DNA from: CAYVUI01 sp964454745
GTDB taxonomy: Bacteria; Planctomycetota; Phycisphaerae; Sedimentisphaerales; Anaerohalosphaeraceae
Reading direction: 5' to 3'
Assembly: GCA_964454745.1 (NCBI GenBank)
Contig: CAYVUI010000076.1
Location: 1 to 22,261, forward strand
Length of the DNA: 22,261 bases
Shown in pieces: positions 1-7,472 of this stretch (position 1 is the stretch's first letter; the number at the start of each line of letters is the position of its first letter). The notes under the pieces were generated by a model. That model saw nothing but the letters and a program-made list of their open reading frames with translations, searched no databases and was not told where the DNA came from. The position numbers were made by a program, and so were the translations under genes.

Positions 1-3
1 ATT

Positions 4-32
4 TTGGCTTTGAGTGCGTCGCTCAATACTAT
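4..32 (+). promoter_or_regulatory. Candidate sigma70-type promoter of hydrolase 1
   Basis: A TTGGCT element (4-9) and a TACTAT element (27-32) are separated by exactly 17 bases, giving a plausible but weak -35/-10 pair. The predicted start of transcription is near 39, inside the dyad at 39-58. The match is only 3/6 and 4/6 to consensus, and the window begins at base 1, so a better promoter further upstream cannot be excluded. Confidence 0.35.
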
Positions 33-38
33 CAAAAT

Positions 39-58
39 ACCTGTGAACGGTTACAGGT
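39..58. promoter_or_regulatory. LacI/cre-like operator overlapping the start region of hydrolase 1
   Basis: The sequence ACCTGTGAACGGTTACAGGT has 6-base perfect outer arms and a central CG. Its core TGTGAACGGTTACA fits the LacI/CcpA-family pattern TGWAANCGNTNWCA at 13 of 14 positions. It lies just after the candidate -10 box and contains the weak ribosome-binding AGG (55-57) of the gene starting at 65, so a bound repressor would block initiation. The palindrome is seen directly; the identity of the binding protein is inferred. It does not resemble the ATACAAA-type repeats found near the GntR-type regulators, so a separate LacI-family protein encoded elsewhere is a likely partner. Confidence 0.5.
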
Positions 59-64
59 TTTAAA

Positions 65-3000
65 ATGAAACGTCTTATTTACAGCGATCTTTCTCTCGCA
101 ATCATCACCCTGCTCGTTTTTCTCTCACTGTCCGGCTGCATTGAATCCACGCTCCTCCAGCCAAAAGCATCGGACGGCGTCATACTCATCGGCCAAAATG
201 CCCAGCCCAAAGAAACCTACGCCGCCAAACAACTTCAGGCATACCTCTACCAACTGACCGACCAGGTGCTGCCCATCCAGACCGCAACAAAGAATACAAA
301 AATCCGCACCAAAGCCTTCATCGTCGGCACGCAGGATACCAACCCGCTGATCGCCCAATACAAATACGATTCCAACTGCTGCGGCGATGAACTCACCGCC
401 CAGGGCTATTTTTTAAAGTCCCAAACCGTGAACGCTAACGATTGCATCTACATTGCCGGCACCGATGACATCGGCACACTCTACGGCGTCTACGGCCTGC
501 TCGACGACCACTACGGCTTCGGCTTCTACATGTCCGGCGACACCGTCCCCGACAAAACCGAACTCTACATCCCCACCGTCGACGAAACCAAAACTCCCCG
601 CCAGTACATCCGCGGTTTTTTGCCATGGACCAACTTCCCGCAGTCCGCAACCATTTACTCCTGGAACGACTACCGCTTTATCCTCGACCAGATGGCCAAA
701 ATGCGGCTAAACTTCCTCCACATCCACAACTACAACTTCGGCGCCAAACTCGAAGACGCAAAGGATTTCCTCAAAGGCCACAACGAAATGTTCCACGCCT
801 GGACCTACAACGGCATCACCCCCCGTCCGTTCATGCCCACCGTACGAACCGGCCACCTCTGGCGATGCCCCCCCTGGGACGTAAACGAATTCCTCTTTGA
901 CGCCACCGACCTCTTCGGCGACTACGACTTCGGCTCCGAGTGCACCCTGCACAACGAATCCCTTACCAATCTCCAGGCCGCCGACAAGGGCATCTCGCTG
1001 TTTAAAAAAGTGATCGAATACGCCCACCACCGCGGCGTCAAAATCGGCCTCGGGATCGACATCGACATCCTGCCCGCCGCATACGGCGTACCCGCAGACG
1101 AACCCGGCCTGGTCGATGCACGCATGAACCAGATCACCAGCGACTACCCCGACCTCGACGTCGTACTCTGCTTCCAGTCCGAGGGCATCCACACCAACGA
1201 AGAAAACTACGAAAAATGGCACCGCATCTTCGAACGTATGTACAAACACCTCAAGCAAAACGCCCCCAACACCAAAATCGCCGTCTCCGGCTGGGGCCTC
1301 TCAAAAGAAACCGCCGAGCCGTTGCCGCGTGACGTCATCGCCGCGCCCATCGCCCCCTATTCGGCCACCTTCGAGGACGGAACCATCTACGGCGACCTCG
1401 AATACTGGTCCTGCCCCTGGCTCGAACGCGACTTCCACAGCTCGCAGTATTACTACCCCTACAATATCCACCTCTCGGACACCATCAAGTCCTACCAGCA
1501 GCGAAAAGACAACATGAAGGGCCTCTACTGCCTGACCTGGCGGCTCACCGACGCCGTGGACGCCAAGCTCTCCTACATCGCCAAGGCCCCCTGGGACCTC
1601 GAAGACAAGTACACCTCCTCAAAAACCGTCTACTACGAATACGCTGTAAACAACTACGGACCCGACGCCGCCAAAGAGATCATCTCCATCATCGACGAAA
1701 ACGAGCCCTTCGCCACCGACTTCGGCGAATGCCAGCCAACCCCGGAATTCACCGGCTCCCTGCGTCCCAACAGCAACACCTACACCATGAACATCGCCGA
1801 CTGGCAGCTCCTCCGTAATGGTAAACCCCTGACACAACTCTACACCGCCGCAGACTACGACAAAAACGAAGGCACCCAGAACGCCTCCTGCACCCTTGGC
1901 GGCCAGTGCGTCGGATACATCTCACCCAACCACTGGATCATGTTCAAAAACGTCAACTTCCGAAACGGACCCGACACCTTCACTGCCACCATCGCTGCCC
2001 CGCACACCAACGGCGGCGATATCGACATCCGCCTCAACGCCCCCGACGGCCCCTCCATCGGAATCATCGAGGCCCAGACAACCGGCGACTGGCAAACATG
2101 GCAAAAAACCCAGGGCAAAATCAAGTACATCACCGGCATGCACGATGTCTACCTCGTCTTCCTCAACAAGAAAAAGAACGAGTTACCCAAAGCCGATGAG
2201 CAGCTCGCCCTGATCGACCACTGGATCAAAAAGGTCGACGACCCCGCGGATCAGATCCGCCTCTCCAGGCTCCGCTGCCGCATTGCCGCCGCAAAGGACC
2301 ACATCCTGCTCAACCTCAATATCCCCACAATCCAGTGGAACCAACTGCCCGGCCGCTTCGACTCCTGGGTAGACAACTTCGTATACCGCATCGACGACAT
2401 CTCCTCGCTCGGTAACATCACCAGCATCCAGAACCGTTTCGTCCAGGAAAGATACCTCGCGAAGGAAAACAAACTACGCGAAAAACAGGCCGTAAAGGCT
2501 CCCTCGCATCTCGCCTGCAAGGGCACCCCGACCGGGGCCTGGATGACCTGGCGAAACAACCAGCCCGGCGCAACCGGCTTTAACGTCTACCGCAACAGCA
2601 CAAGAATCAATCCTGCCCCCCTGCCGGCTGATGCCCGCTCATACATGGACTCAGCAGCCAGCGGAAAATACGAATACACCGTCACCGCCATCGGCCCCGA
2701 CGGCAAGGAAAGCCCATTCAGCGTACCGGACACCGTACTCGCGGGCACCGCGGACACTGAAAAACCCTACATCGTCCATGTCTCCAACCCCACCTCCGCG
2801 TGGACCGGCCAGGCAATCGACTTCACCGTCCGCGTCGTGGAAAACCGCCACCCGGACTACATCACCGCGACCCTGCACTACAGGCCCATCGGCACATCTT
2901 CTTTCCAATCCGTCCCGCTGGACCGCAAGGTCAAATCCATCTTCACCACCCGGCAAAGCTTCCCGGGCCTCAAGGACCGCACCATCGAGTACTACATCGA

Positions 3001-3388
3001 GGTATCCGACTCCGCCAACACGGCCCTCTACCCTGCCGACGCCCCCAAAACCACGCTCATGATCACCCCCGAAGAACCCGCGGATACCACCGCACCCAGC
3101 CGGCCGGCATCCATCAACCTTGCCAATAAAACCATCACCTGGGCACCCTCGCCCTCGCCGGACACCTACTGGTACAAAATCTACCGAGGCACAAGCCCCG
3201 ATTTCACACCCTCACCGGGCACATACCTAAGCTACGTCCATAAGGACACCCTCGAATTCACCGACCTAGCCGAGGATTTTGAAGGCAATCCCCTGGCGGG
3301 AACCTGTTATTACGCCATTACCGCCCTCGACAAAACCGGCAATGAAAGCACCCCAGCCGGTCCACTGCCAATTATATACAAAGAATAA
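65..3388 (+). CDS. Large secreted lipoprotein, putative glycoside hydrolase with CBM6-like and Fn3 domains (hydrolase 1)
   Basis: This is a 1107-residue protein with a lipoprotein signal: hydrophobic residues 10-21, then lipobox LSGC with Cys25. Residues ~35-170 resemble the alpha/beta N-terminal domain of GH67/GH20-type hydrolases. Residues ~180-560 read as a TIM-barrel-like catalytic region with motifs RGFLPWTNFPQS (183-194), HIHNYN (219-224), SECTLHNESL (291-300), GLGIDIDILP (328-337), CFQSEG (369-374) and TWRLTDA (491-497). Residues ~590-702 look like a CBM6 beta-sandwich (GG-DIDIRLN, TGDWQTW, DVYLVF). A helical linker, an Fn3 domain (~811-895), an Ig-like domain (~898-1000) and a final Fn3 (~1011-1105) follow. 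All main motifs recur in the paralogue at 10100-13387. The catalytic family and substrate are not recognised; glycosidase action at the cell surface is inferred. The start follows a weak AGG at 55-57, and a terminator lies 46 bases after the stop. Confidence 0.8.
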   Translation: MKRLIYSDLSLAIITLLVFLSLSGCIESTLLQPKASDGVILIGQNAQPKETYAAKQLQAYLYQLTDQVLPIQTATKNTKIRTKAFIVGTQDTNPLIAQYKYDSNCCGDELTAQGYFLKSQTVNANDCIYIAGTDDIGTLYGVYGLLDDHYGFGFYMSGDTVPDKTELYIPTVDETKTPRQYIRGFLPWTNFPQSATIYSWNDYRFILDQMAKMRLNFLHIHNYNFGAKLEDAKDFLKGHNEMFHAWTYNGITPRPFMPTVRTGHLWRCPPWDVNEFLFDATDLFGDYDFGSECTLHNESLTNLQAADKGISLFKKVIEYAHHRGVKIGLGIDIDILPAAYGVPADEPGLVDARMNQITSDYPDLDVVLCFQSEGIHTNEENYEKWHRIFERMYKHLKQNAPNTKIAVSGWGLSKETAEPLPRDVIAAPIAPYSATFEDGTIYGDLEYWSCPWLERDFHSSQYYYPYNIHLSDTIKSYQQRKDNMKGLYCLTWRLTDAVDAKLSYIAKAPWDLEDKYTSSKTVYYEYAVNNYGPDAAKEIISIIDENEPFATDFGECQPTPEFTGSLRPNSNTYTMNIADWQLLRNGKPLTQLYTAADYDKNEGTQNASCTLGGQCVGYISPNHWIMFKNVNFRNGPDTFTATIAAPHTNGGDIDIRLNAPDGPSIGIIEAQTTGDWQTWQKTQGKIKYITGMHDVYLVFLNKKKNELPKADEQLALIDHWIKKVDDPADQIRLSRLRCRIAAAKDHILLNLNIPTIQWNQLPGRFDSWVDNFVYRIDDISSLGNITSIQNRFVQERYLAKENKLREKQAVKAPSHLACKGTPTGAWMTWRNNQPGATGFNVYRNSTRINPAPLPADARSYMDSAASGKYEYTVTAIGPDGKESPFSVPDTVLAGTADTEKPYIVHVSNPTSAWTGQAIDFTVRVVENRHPDYITATLHYRPIGTSSFQSVPLDRKVKSIFTTRQSFPGLKDRTIEYYIEVSDSANTALYPADAPKTTLMITPEEPADTTAPSRPASINLANKTITWAPSPSPDTYWYKIYRGTSPDFTPSPGTYLSYVHKDTLEFTDLAEDFEGNPLAGTCYYAITALDKTGNESTPAGPLPIIYKE

Positions 3389-3433
3389 ACTTGACATTTA
3401 CACCCTAATTCGATAAATCTGAATACAGAAAAG

Positions 3434-3468
3434 CGGGCTTTGCTGGTTTTCCGACAAAGCCCGTTTTT
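3434..3468 (+). terminator. Intrinsic terminator after hydrolase 1
   Basis: A perfect 9-bp stem (CGGGCTTTG at 3434-3442, CAAAGCCCG at 3455-3463) with a 12-base loop is followed by TTTTT (3464-3468). It lies 46 bases after the hydrolase 1 stop codon and should separate that gene from regulator 1. Confidence 0.85.
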
Positions 3469-3562
3469 AAAGCGTTACAAAGGGTTATACGTTTAGAATG
3501 TTGATTTCAAAGTCATTAAAGTTGACAATCAGATATAACGTATTTCCTATATAAATCCGTGT

Positions 3563-3578
3563 AAATGTAAAATACAAA
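3563..3578. promoter_or_regulatory. Operator-like element upstream of regulator 1
   Basis: The sequence AAATGT-AAA-ATACAAA matches 14 of 16 bases of AAATGT-TTA-ATACAAA in the array at 20663-20678 and resembles 9636-9652 in front of regulator 2. It lies 42 bases before the start of regulator 1, so autoregulation is plausible. A TTGACA is present at 3522-3527, but no convincing -10 at normal spacing was found; TATATA at 3548-3553 is 20 bases away. Otherwise the 3469-3620 interval shows nothing recognisable except AAGGA (3607-3611), nine bases before the ATG. Confidence 0.35.
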
Positions 3579-3620
3579 CTGGCTCCTTTCAAACTAAAAC
3601 GAATGTAAGGATCAGAATCT

Positions 3621-4769
3621 ATGGCAGGCCGAGCCCCAAAAAAAGCGATGAAACATCAGCAAATCTATGACAGGGTACTTGTAGGCATTCTGGAGGGGAA
3701 ATATCTCCCCGGCAAGCAGATCCCCACAGAACAGGATCTTGCGACTCTTTTTAACGCCTCCCGCCCGACCGTCGGCAAAGCACTGCGGGAACTCGAGAGA
3801 AAGGGCTTTCTCTATCGCAAACGTGGCTCGGGAACTTATGTAAAGGAACCCTCACAGATTCAGGGGCATAAGCTGGGCATTCTCGTACCCGGCGTCAGCC
3901 TCGAATCCGGGGAACTGTTCGGGGCCATGGTCTCCCAGATGTCCCGTGAAGCCAGCGAAAGAGGCTTCGCCATGCTGCTAAACGACTCCCCGTCCGGCAA
4001 TGAAGACCAGATCATCGAGCAGGCCAAAAAAATCGCACAGGAACTCATCGAGCTGCACGTTTCGGGCGTGTTCTTTCTGCCCATGGAGTTATCGCCGCAG
4101 AGGTGGTCTATCAATGAGGACATCGCCGACGCCTTCGACCAGGCCGGTGTGGCAGTGGTCCTGCTCGACCGTGATGTAAACTTAACGACCAAACGAAGCA
4201 AGTACGACCTCATCGGGATCAACAATGAAAGAGCCGCTTACAATCTCACCGAGCACCTGGTCAAAAGCGGATGCAAAAAAATCGACTTCCTGACCGGAAC
4301 GGACAAATCTTCCGCGATTCGCGACCGCATTACCGGGTACCAGGGCGCACTGGCCGACAACGGGCTGAAGTTCGACGAAAACAATATCCACAAGATCGAT
4401 ATGAATCCTACCCGTAATCCTGACCCGGAAGAAATCCAGCAGAAAATTCAGGATTTTGTCAATCAGCGCAAACCCGATGCGGTCGTTTGTGTCAGCGACC
4501 GCAAGGCCGCAATGCTCATGAAGTGCCTGATCAAAATGAAAAAGAAGATTCCCGATGATATCCGAATCGTCGGCTTTGACGACCTCGCCTTCATCTCCTA
4601 TTTGCCGGTTCAACTGACCACGGTTCGTCAGCCGTCGGATACCCTCGCCCGTGAGGCCGTCCGAACGCTCATTGACCGAATCCAGAACCCCGATCTGCCG
4701 GCAAGGGACATCACCGTTGCCACGCAGTTGATCGTTCGCGATTCCTGCGGCGCCAACCTTGGCAAATAA
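3621..4769 (+). CDS. GntR/LacI hybrid transcriptional regulator (regulator 1)
   Basis: This 382-residue protein has a GntR-type winged helix at the N-terminus (residues ~11-76: IPTEQDLA, recognition helix ASRPTVGKALRELE at 46-59, wing RKRGSGTYV). A LacI/periplasmic-binding-protein-like sensor follows (~82-380), ending in the typical LTTVRQP...REAVRTLIDRI...LIVRDSCG pattern. The arrangement is that of the AraR type: a repressor released by a sugar bound to the C-terminal domain. The start is supported by AAGGA nine bases upstream. Its closest relative here is regulator 2 (8464-9609), whose recognition helix is almost identical, so both may see the same operators. The ligand is not deducible. 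It lies between hydrolase 1 and the pseudopilin cluster and has its own upstream region, so it is probably transcribed alone. Confidence 0.93.
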   Translation: MAGRAPKKAMKHQQIYDRVLVGILEGKYLPGKQIPTEQDLATLFNASRPTVGKALRELERKGFLYRKRGSGTYVKEPSQIQGHKLGILVPGVSLESGELFGAMVSQMSREASERGFAMLLNDSPSGNEDQIIEQAKKIAQELIELHVSGVFFLPMELSPQRWSINEDIADAFDQAGVAVVLLDRDVNLTTKRSKYDLIGINNERAAYNLTEHLVKSGCKKIDFLTGTDKSSAIRDRITGYQGALADNGLKFDENNIHKIDMNPTRNPDPEEIQQKIQDFVNQRKPDAVVCVSDRKAAMLMKCLIKMKKKIPDDIRIVGFDDLAFISYLPVQLTTVRQPSDTLAREAVRTLIDRIQNPDLPARDITVATQLIVRDSCGANLGK

Positions 4770-4811
4770 ACGTTCGCAGCGATCATTTTTGTTTCGATCA
4801 TCACGGCGCAT

Positions 4812-4847
4812 AAAAAAAGCCTCCCTCAGCTTACAACCGGGAGGCTT
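4812..4847 (-). terminator. Intrinsic terminator of pseudopilin module 2
   Basis: On the minus strand a 9-bp stem AAGCCTCCC/GGGAGGCTT (arms 4839-4847 and 4817-4825) with a 13-base loop runs into a seven-T tract (4818-4812). It lies 22 bases after the stop of the 4869-5174 gene. The plus-strand regulator 1 converges on it, but in that direction only two Ts follow the stem, so it mainly serves the minus strand. Confidence 0.85.
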
Positions 4848-4868
4848 GAATCCTCGATTTAAAATATC

Positions 4869-5174
4869 TCAGCGATATTCATAATAACTCATCTCGCCGC
4901 ATTCCGGGCACTTCAACGGCGGCTTGGATAAGAGATTTCTTTCTTCAATGATTTCCTGCGTTTTTCGGAGGTACTCATCCAGGGGCATCTCGCCGCGGTG
5001 CTGACATTGAGGGTTACGGCACAGCATTTTGGCTGTTCTGCCCTCGAGCATGGCAATGTCTTGCTCGACATCATTCTCACCGCCGCCAAAGGTAGATACG
5101 GCAATCACAACGGCCGCGATGACAGCGACAACCGCAAGACCGACCAATAATTTCTTTTTCAGTGCTTCGTCCAT
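4869..5174 (-). CDS. Small membrane-anchored four-cysteine (zinc-ribbon-like) protein, module 2
   Basis: This 101-residue protein begins with a short charged stretch (MDEALKKK), one transmembrane segment (~9-27) and a soluble tail holding CRNPQC (Cys52, Cys57) and CPEC (Cys89, Cys92), which together look like a zinc-ribbon metal site. The ATG at 5174 was chosen over one 36 bases upstream because AGGAG sits seven bases before it (5181-5185) and because the paralogue at 7116-7436 starts at the same point. That paralogue shares the anchor, the CRNPQC-H-RG-MP-EYL segment and the PPLKCP-CG--SYY-YR ending. It follows the pseudopilin gene by 52 bases and is the last gene before a terminator. The tail probably faces the periplasm if the charged N-terminus stays inside. 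Its function is unknown; the fixed pairing with pseudopilins suggests a role with them. Confidence 0.8.
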   Translation of the reverse strand: MDEALKKKLLVGLAVVAVIAAVVIAVSTFGGGENDVEQDIAMLEGRTAKMLCRNPQCQHRGEMPLDEYLRKTQEIIEERNLLSKPPLKCPECGEMSYYEYR

Positions 5175-5226
5175 AAAAGACTCCTGTATCCTTTTAAAAT
5201 CCCAGTTCAACCCAAACCATTAAAAA

Positions 5227-6099
5227 TCAGAATACCGGATATGCCTTCATCCATGGGGCATCCTGGTTCCACAGGGCCATCGTCTGGTCATCCGGATCGG
5301 GATGCGCCAGCGTATATCGATTCCTCTGGTCGAATGTCTTATTCCACTTCATTGTCCAGAGCTGCTTGAGCCCGAGCTTGGTACCGGAACCATCCATCAT
5401 CGCGTAACAGGCATATCCGTTATGGCGGTCCATACAGAAACGCCACATCTGGTCAGAATCGGTCGCGGTTCCGGTAGGCAGTTCCGCCTCCACACGCGGG
5501 GGGATATCATAATCATGCGGCCAGGCGGCATTGGCACCCTGGTGGCCCCCGAACATCGGCACCTCCTCAGGTTCGCGGGCGGCATTGATGTTCCGCCAGT
5601 AACCGGCCACGTCATTTCCAAGACAACCCCTGCATGGTTCGGGCGGGTCCTGAATCCAGTTATTGAGCCCATAACTCTTGTAATAGGGAAATTCCTGGAA
5701 CGGAATCTGCACGTAATAATTATCAATATTGCTGCTGCCAGCGCCCTTAGAGGTATATTCGTATACAGAAACATTTGTCGCGCTGAAAGATCCCTCCTTA
5801 TTCGGACCGGTCGAGGGGCACATAAGAATATCCGGAGTATCCTCATAATAGTCTCGAAGCTGCGTCTGCCAGCTTCGCCATGCAATACTGTTGCCCCAGT
5901 TAAAAAATTTGCCCTGGTATGCTTCCGCGTACATGTAAAATATCTGCGACCAGGAACGCATCTGTGATGTACAGATCACCGTCCGGGTCATGTCTTTGAC
6001 CTTGGAAAGAGACGGCATCAGGATTGACATCAACAGTGCGATGATGGCAATCACAACAAGAAGTTCAATCAGTGTAAAACCCTTCGTTCGTCGTTTCAT
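5227..6099 (-). CDS. Prepilin-type N-terminal cleavage/methylation protein with H-X9-DG element (pseudopilin C)
   Basis: This 290-residue protein has a type IV prepilin/pseudopilin leader: KRRTKG followed by FTLIELLVVIAIIALLMSIL, with prepilin peptidase expected to cut between Gly7 and Phe8 and Glu12 as the conserved fifth residue of the mature chain. The body is larger than that of a classical GspG pseudopilin. It carries the planctomycete-type H-X9-DG element (His226, Asp236-Gly237) inside MDRHNGYACYAMMDGSG. Four further cysteines (43, 94, 156, 159) are visible besides Cys222 and Cys231. AAAGG lies about nine bases before the ATG. It is 47 bases downstream of pseudopilin B and is followed by the zinc-ribbon-like gene, so the three are probably co-transcribed. 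It may be an assembled pseudopilin or a single-span surface protein; the sequence does not decide. Confidence 0.88.
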   Translation of the reverse strand: MKRRTKGFTLIELLVVIAIIALLMSILMPSLSKVKDMTRTVICTSQMRSWSQIFYMYAEAYQGKFFNWGNSIAWRSWQTQLRDYYEDTPDILMCPSTGPNKEGSFSATNVSVYEYTSKGAGSSNIDNYYVQIPFQEFPYYKSYGLNNWIQDPPEPCRGCLGNDVAGYWRNINAAREPEEVPMFGGHQGANAAWPHDYDIPPRVEAELPTGTATDSDQMWRFCMDRHNGYACYAMMDGSGTKLGLKQLWTMKWNKTFDQRNRYTLAHPDPDDQTMALWNQDAPWMKAYPVF

Positions 6100-6146
6100 C
6101 TTCTTTACCTTTCATAGACTATAACAGCTTATGATAAGAACGGCGA

Positions 6147-6992
6147 TCAAAATACAGAATATTGATCCCAGTGCGGAGCCTCACTGTTCCATCGAGCAAT
6201 GGTTGCCGAGTCCTCTTCCGGATTCGCCAGAGTACGGATATTTTTCGTATCAAACTCTTTATGCCATTTCATTGTCCAAAGCTCTTTCATACCAATCTTC
6301 CTGGCGGAACCGTCCATTAAAGAATAGCACCCATAACCATTATGCCGGTCCATACAGTACCGCCGGATTCCGGAATCGTGGTTTGTGATCTGCGGTTCTC
6401 CCGGGTAATTGGGCGGAAGATCCCAATCATGCGGCCATCCGCCCTGGGCGACAGAAGAGATACCCCCGTAGGCTCCAAAAATTGGAACCCTCTCGGGCCG
6501 CCTGGAGGCCGTTTTCCTTCTCCAGTAATAATCCTTATAAAGCCCCCCGGAATTGCCGGGTGGGTCCAGTGCCCAGTTGGTCGCACTGTAGCTTCTGTAA
6601 TAAGGAAACTCAACAAAGGGCATCTCTCGATATTTTCCGCTCCCGTCATACTCGAAAGCTTTTGCGCCCCAGGCCTTATACACATCCGATTTGGCGGGCC
6701 CTGTGGTGGGACACAACAAAAGATCAGGCGTATCAATATAATAATCAAGAAGCTGGGTATGCCAGCCGGTATAGTTATGGCTTACCTGGTCGGCAAAAAA
6801 CTTATCCTGGTTTCCATCGGTATACATAAAATAAAATTGTGCCCACGAACGAACCTGGGTGGTGCACACCAGAGTTCGTGTTATATCCTTCACCTTCGCA
6901 AGTGAAGGCATCAGAATAGACATCAAGAGAGCAATGATCGAAATCACAACAAGAAGTTCAATCAGCGTAAACCCCCTCGTATCCTTCTTCAT
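6147..6992 (-). CDS. Prepilin-type protein with H-X9-DG element (pseudopilin B)
   Basis: This 281-residue protein has leader MKKDTRG followed by FTLIELLVVISIIALLMSIL (cleavage after Gly7, Glu12) and the element His217-X9-Asp227-Gly228. The ATG at 6992 is preferred over an in-frame ATG at 7061, because AGAGGA lies eight bases upstream and the longer version would start inside a terminator stem and bury the leader peptide. The C-terminal 90 residues are nearly the same as in pseudopilin A (7473-8300), also at DNA level, pointing to fairly recent duplication. The middle portions (residues ~65-160) differ more, as expected for a variable exposed face. It starts module 2; only about 55 bases separate it from the upstream terminator and I see no convincing promoter there, so readthrough may feed it. 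Confidence 0.87.
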   Translation of the reverse strand: MKKDTRGFTLIELLVVISIIALLMSILMPSLAKVKDITRTLVCTTQVRSWAQFYFMYTDGNQDKFFADQVSHNYTGWHTQLLDYYIDTPDLLLCPTTGPAKSDVYKAWGAKAFEYDGSGKYREMPFVEFPYYRSYSATNWALDPPGNSGGLYKDYYWRRKTASRRPERVPIFGAYGGISSVAQGGWPHDWDLPPNYPGEPQITNHDSGIRRYCMDRHNGYGCYSLMDGSARKIGMKELWTMKWHKEFDTKNIRTLANPEEDSATIARWNSEAPHWDQYSVF

Positions 6993-7046
6993 CTCATGTT
7001 TCCTCTCAGAGAACAAATCGCAATAAGCAATTGCATACATATCCAT

Positions 7047-7085
7047 AAAAAAAGCCTTCACGGAACGTATGTACCGGAAGGCTTT
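7047..7085 (-). terminator. Intrinsic terminator of pseudopilin module 1
   Basis: On the minus strand a 9-bp stem AAAGCCTTC (7085-7077) / GAAGGCTTT (7059-7051) runs into a seven-T tract (7053-7047). It lies 30 bases after the stop of the 7116-7436 gene and is the same type as the terminator at 4812-4847. It divides the cluster into two repeated modules. Confidence 0.82.
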
Positions 7086-7115
7086 ATCATCACACTTGAT
7101 TGCGCAAGGCTTTCA

Positions 7116-7436
7116 TTATCGCTCACGATACATGTAATAGCTGTCCATTCCGCACTTGGGGCACTTCAATGGCGGAATATCCCTTGCATTGGTTTCTTCC
7201 GCAATCCTGCGGGTTTCTTTCAGGTACTCTTTACGGGGCATATCACCGCGATGCCCGCATTGAGGATTCCTGCACATCATCGGCATCATATCCTCATCAG
7301 AGATATTTTGGTCTATAAAGCTGTCCAAATTCCTGTTTCCACCGCCGGATAATGATTTTACCGTGATTGTGCCCGCGACAATTACAGCAACTACCGCAAC
7401 AACGGAAAGCAGTATTTTCTTGGTTTTGTCATCCAT
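7116..7436 (-). CDS. Small membrane-anchored four-cysteine (zinc-ribbon-like) protein, module 1
   Basis: This 106-residue paralogue of the protein at 4869-5174 has a charged N-terminus (MDDKTKK), a transmembrane segment (~8-29), a variable acidic linker, then CRNPQC (Cys55, Cys60), HRGDMP, a helical stretch, and CPKC (Cys92, Cys95) near the C-terminus. The four cysteines in C-X4-C...C-X2-C spacing suggest zinc binding. GGAG lies seven bases before the ATG. It follows pseudopilin A by 36 bases and precedes a terminator, so the two form a short operon. I do not recognise a named family. Retention of the pair in both modules argues for a joint function; alternatives are a chaperone, a membrane quality-control factor or a structural partner of the pilin. 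Confidence 0.8.
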   Translation of the reverse strand: MDDKTKKILLSVVAVVAVIVAGTITVKSLSGGGNRNLDSFIDQNISDEDMMPMMCRNPQCGHRGDMPRKEYLKETRRIAEETNARDIPPLKCPKCGMDSYYMYRER

Positions 7437-7472
7437 AACAGGCTCCAGTATCTAAAGCGGAATCAACTTAGT

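Noticed and set aside
707..1258. A 183-codon minus-strand frame inside hydrolase 1
   Set aside because: Same cause: a GC-rich antisense shadow with low-complexity Val/Gly/Asp composition.
6992..7061. Upstream start for pseudopilin B at 7061
   Set aside because: It would begin within the terminator hairpin and place 23 residues before the prepilin leader; the ATG at 6992 has a good ribosome binding site.
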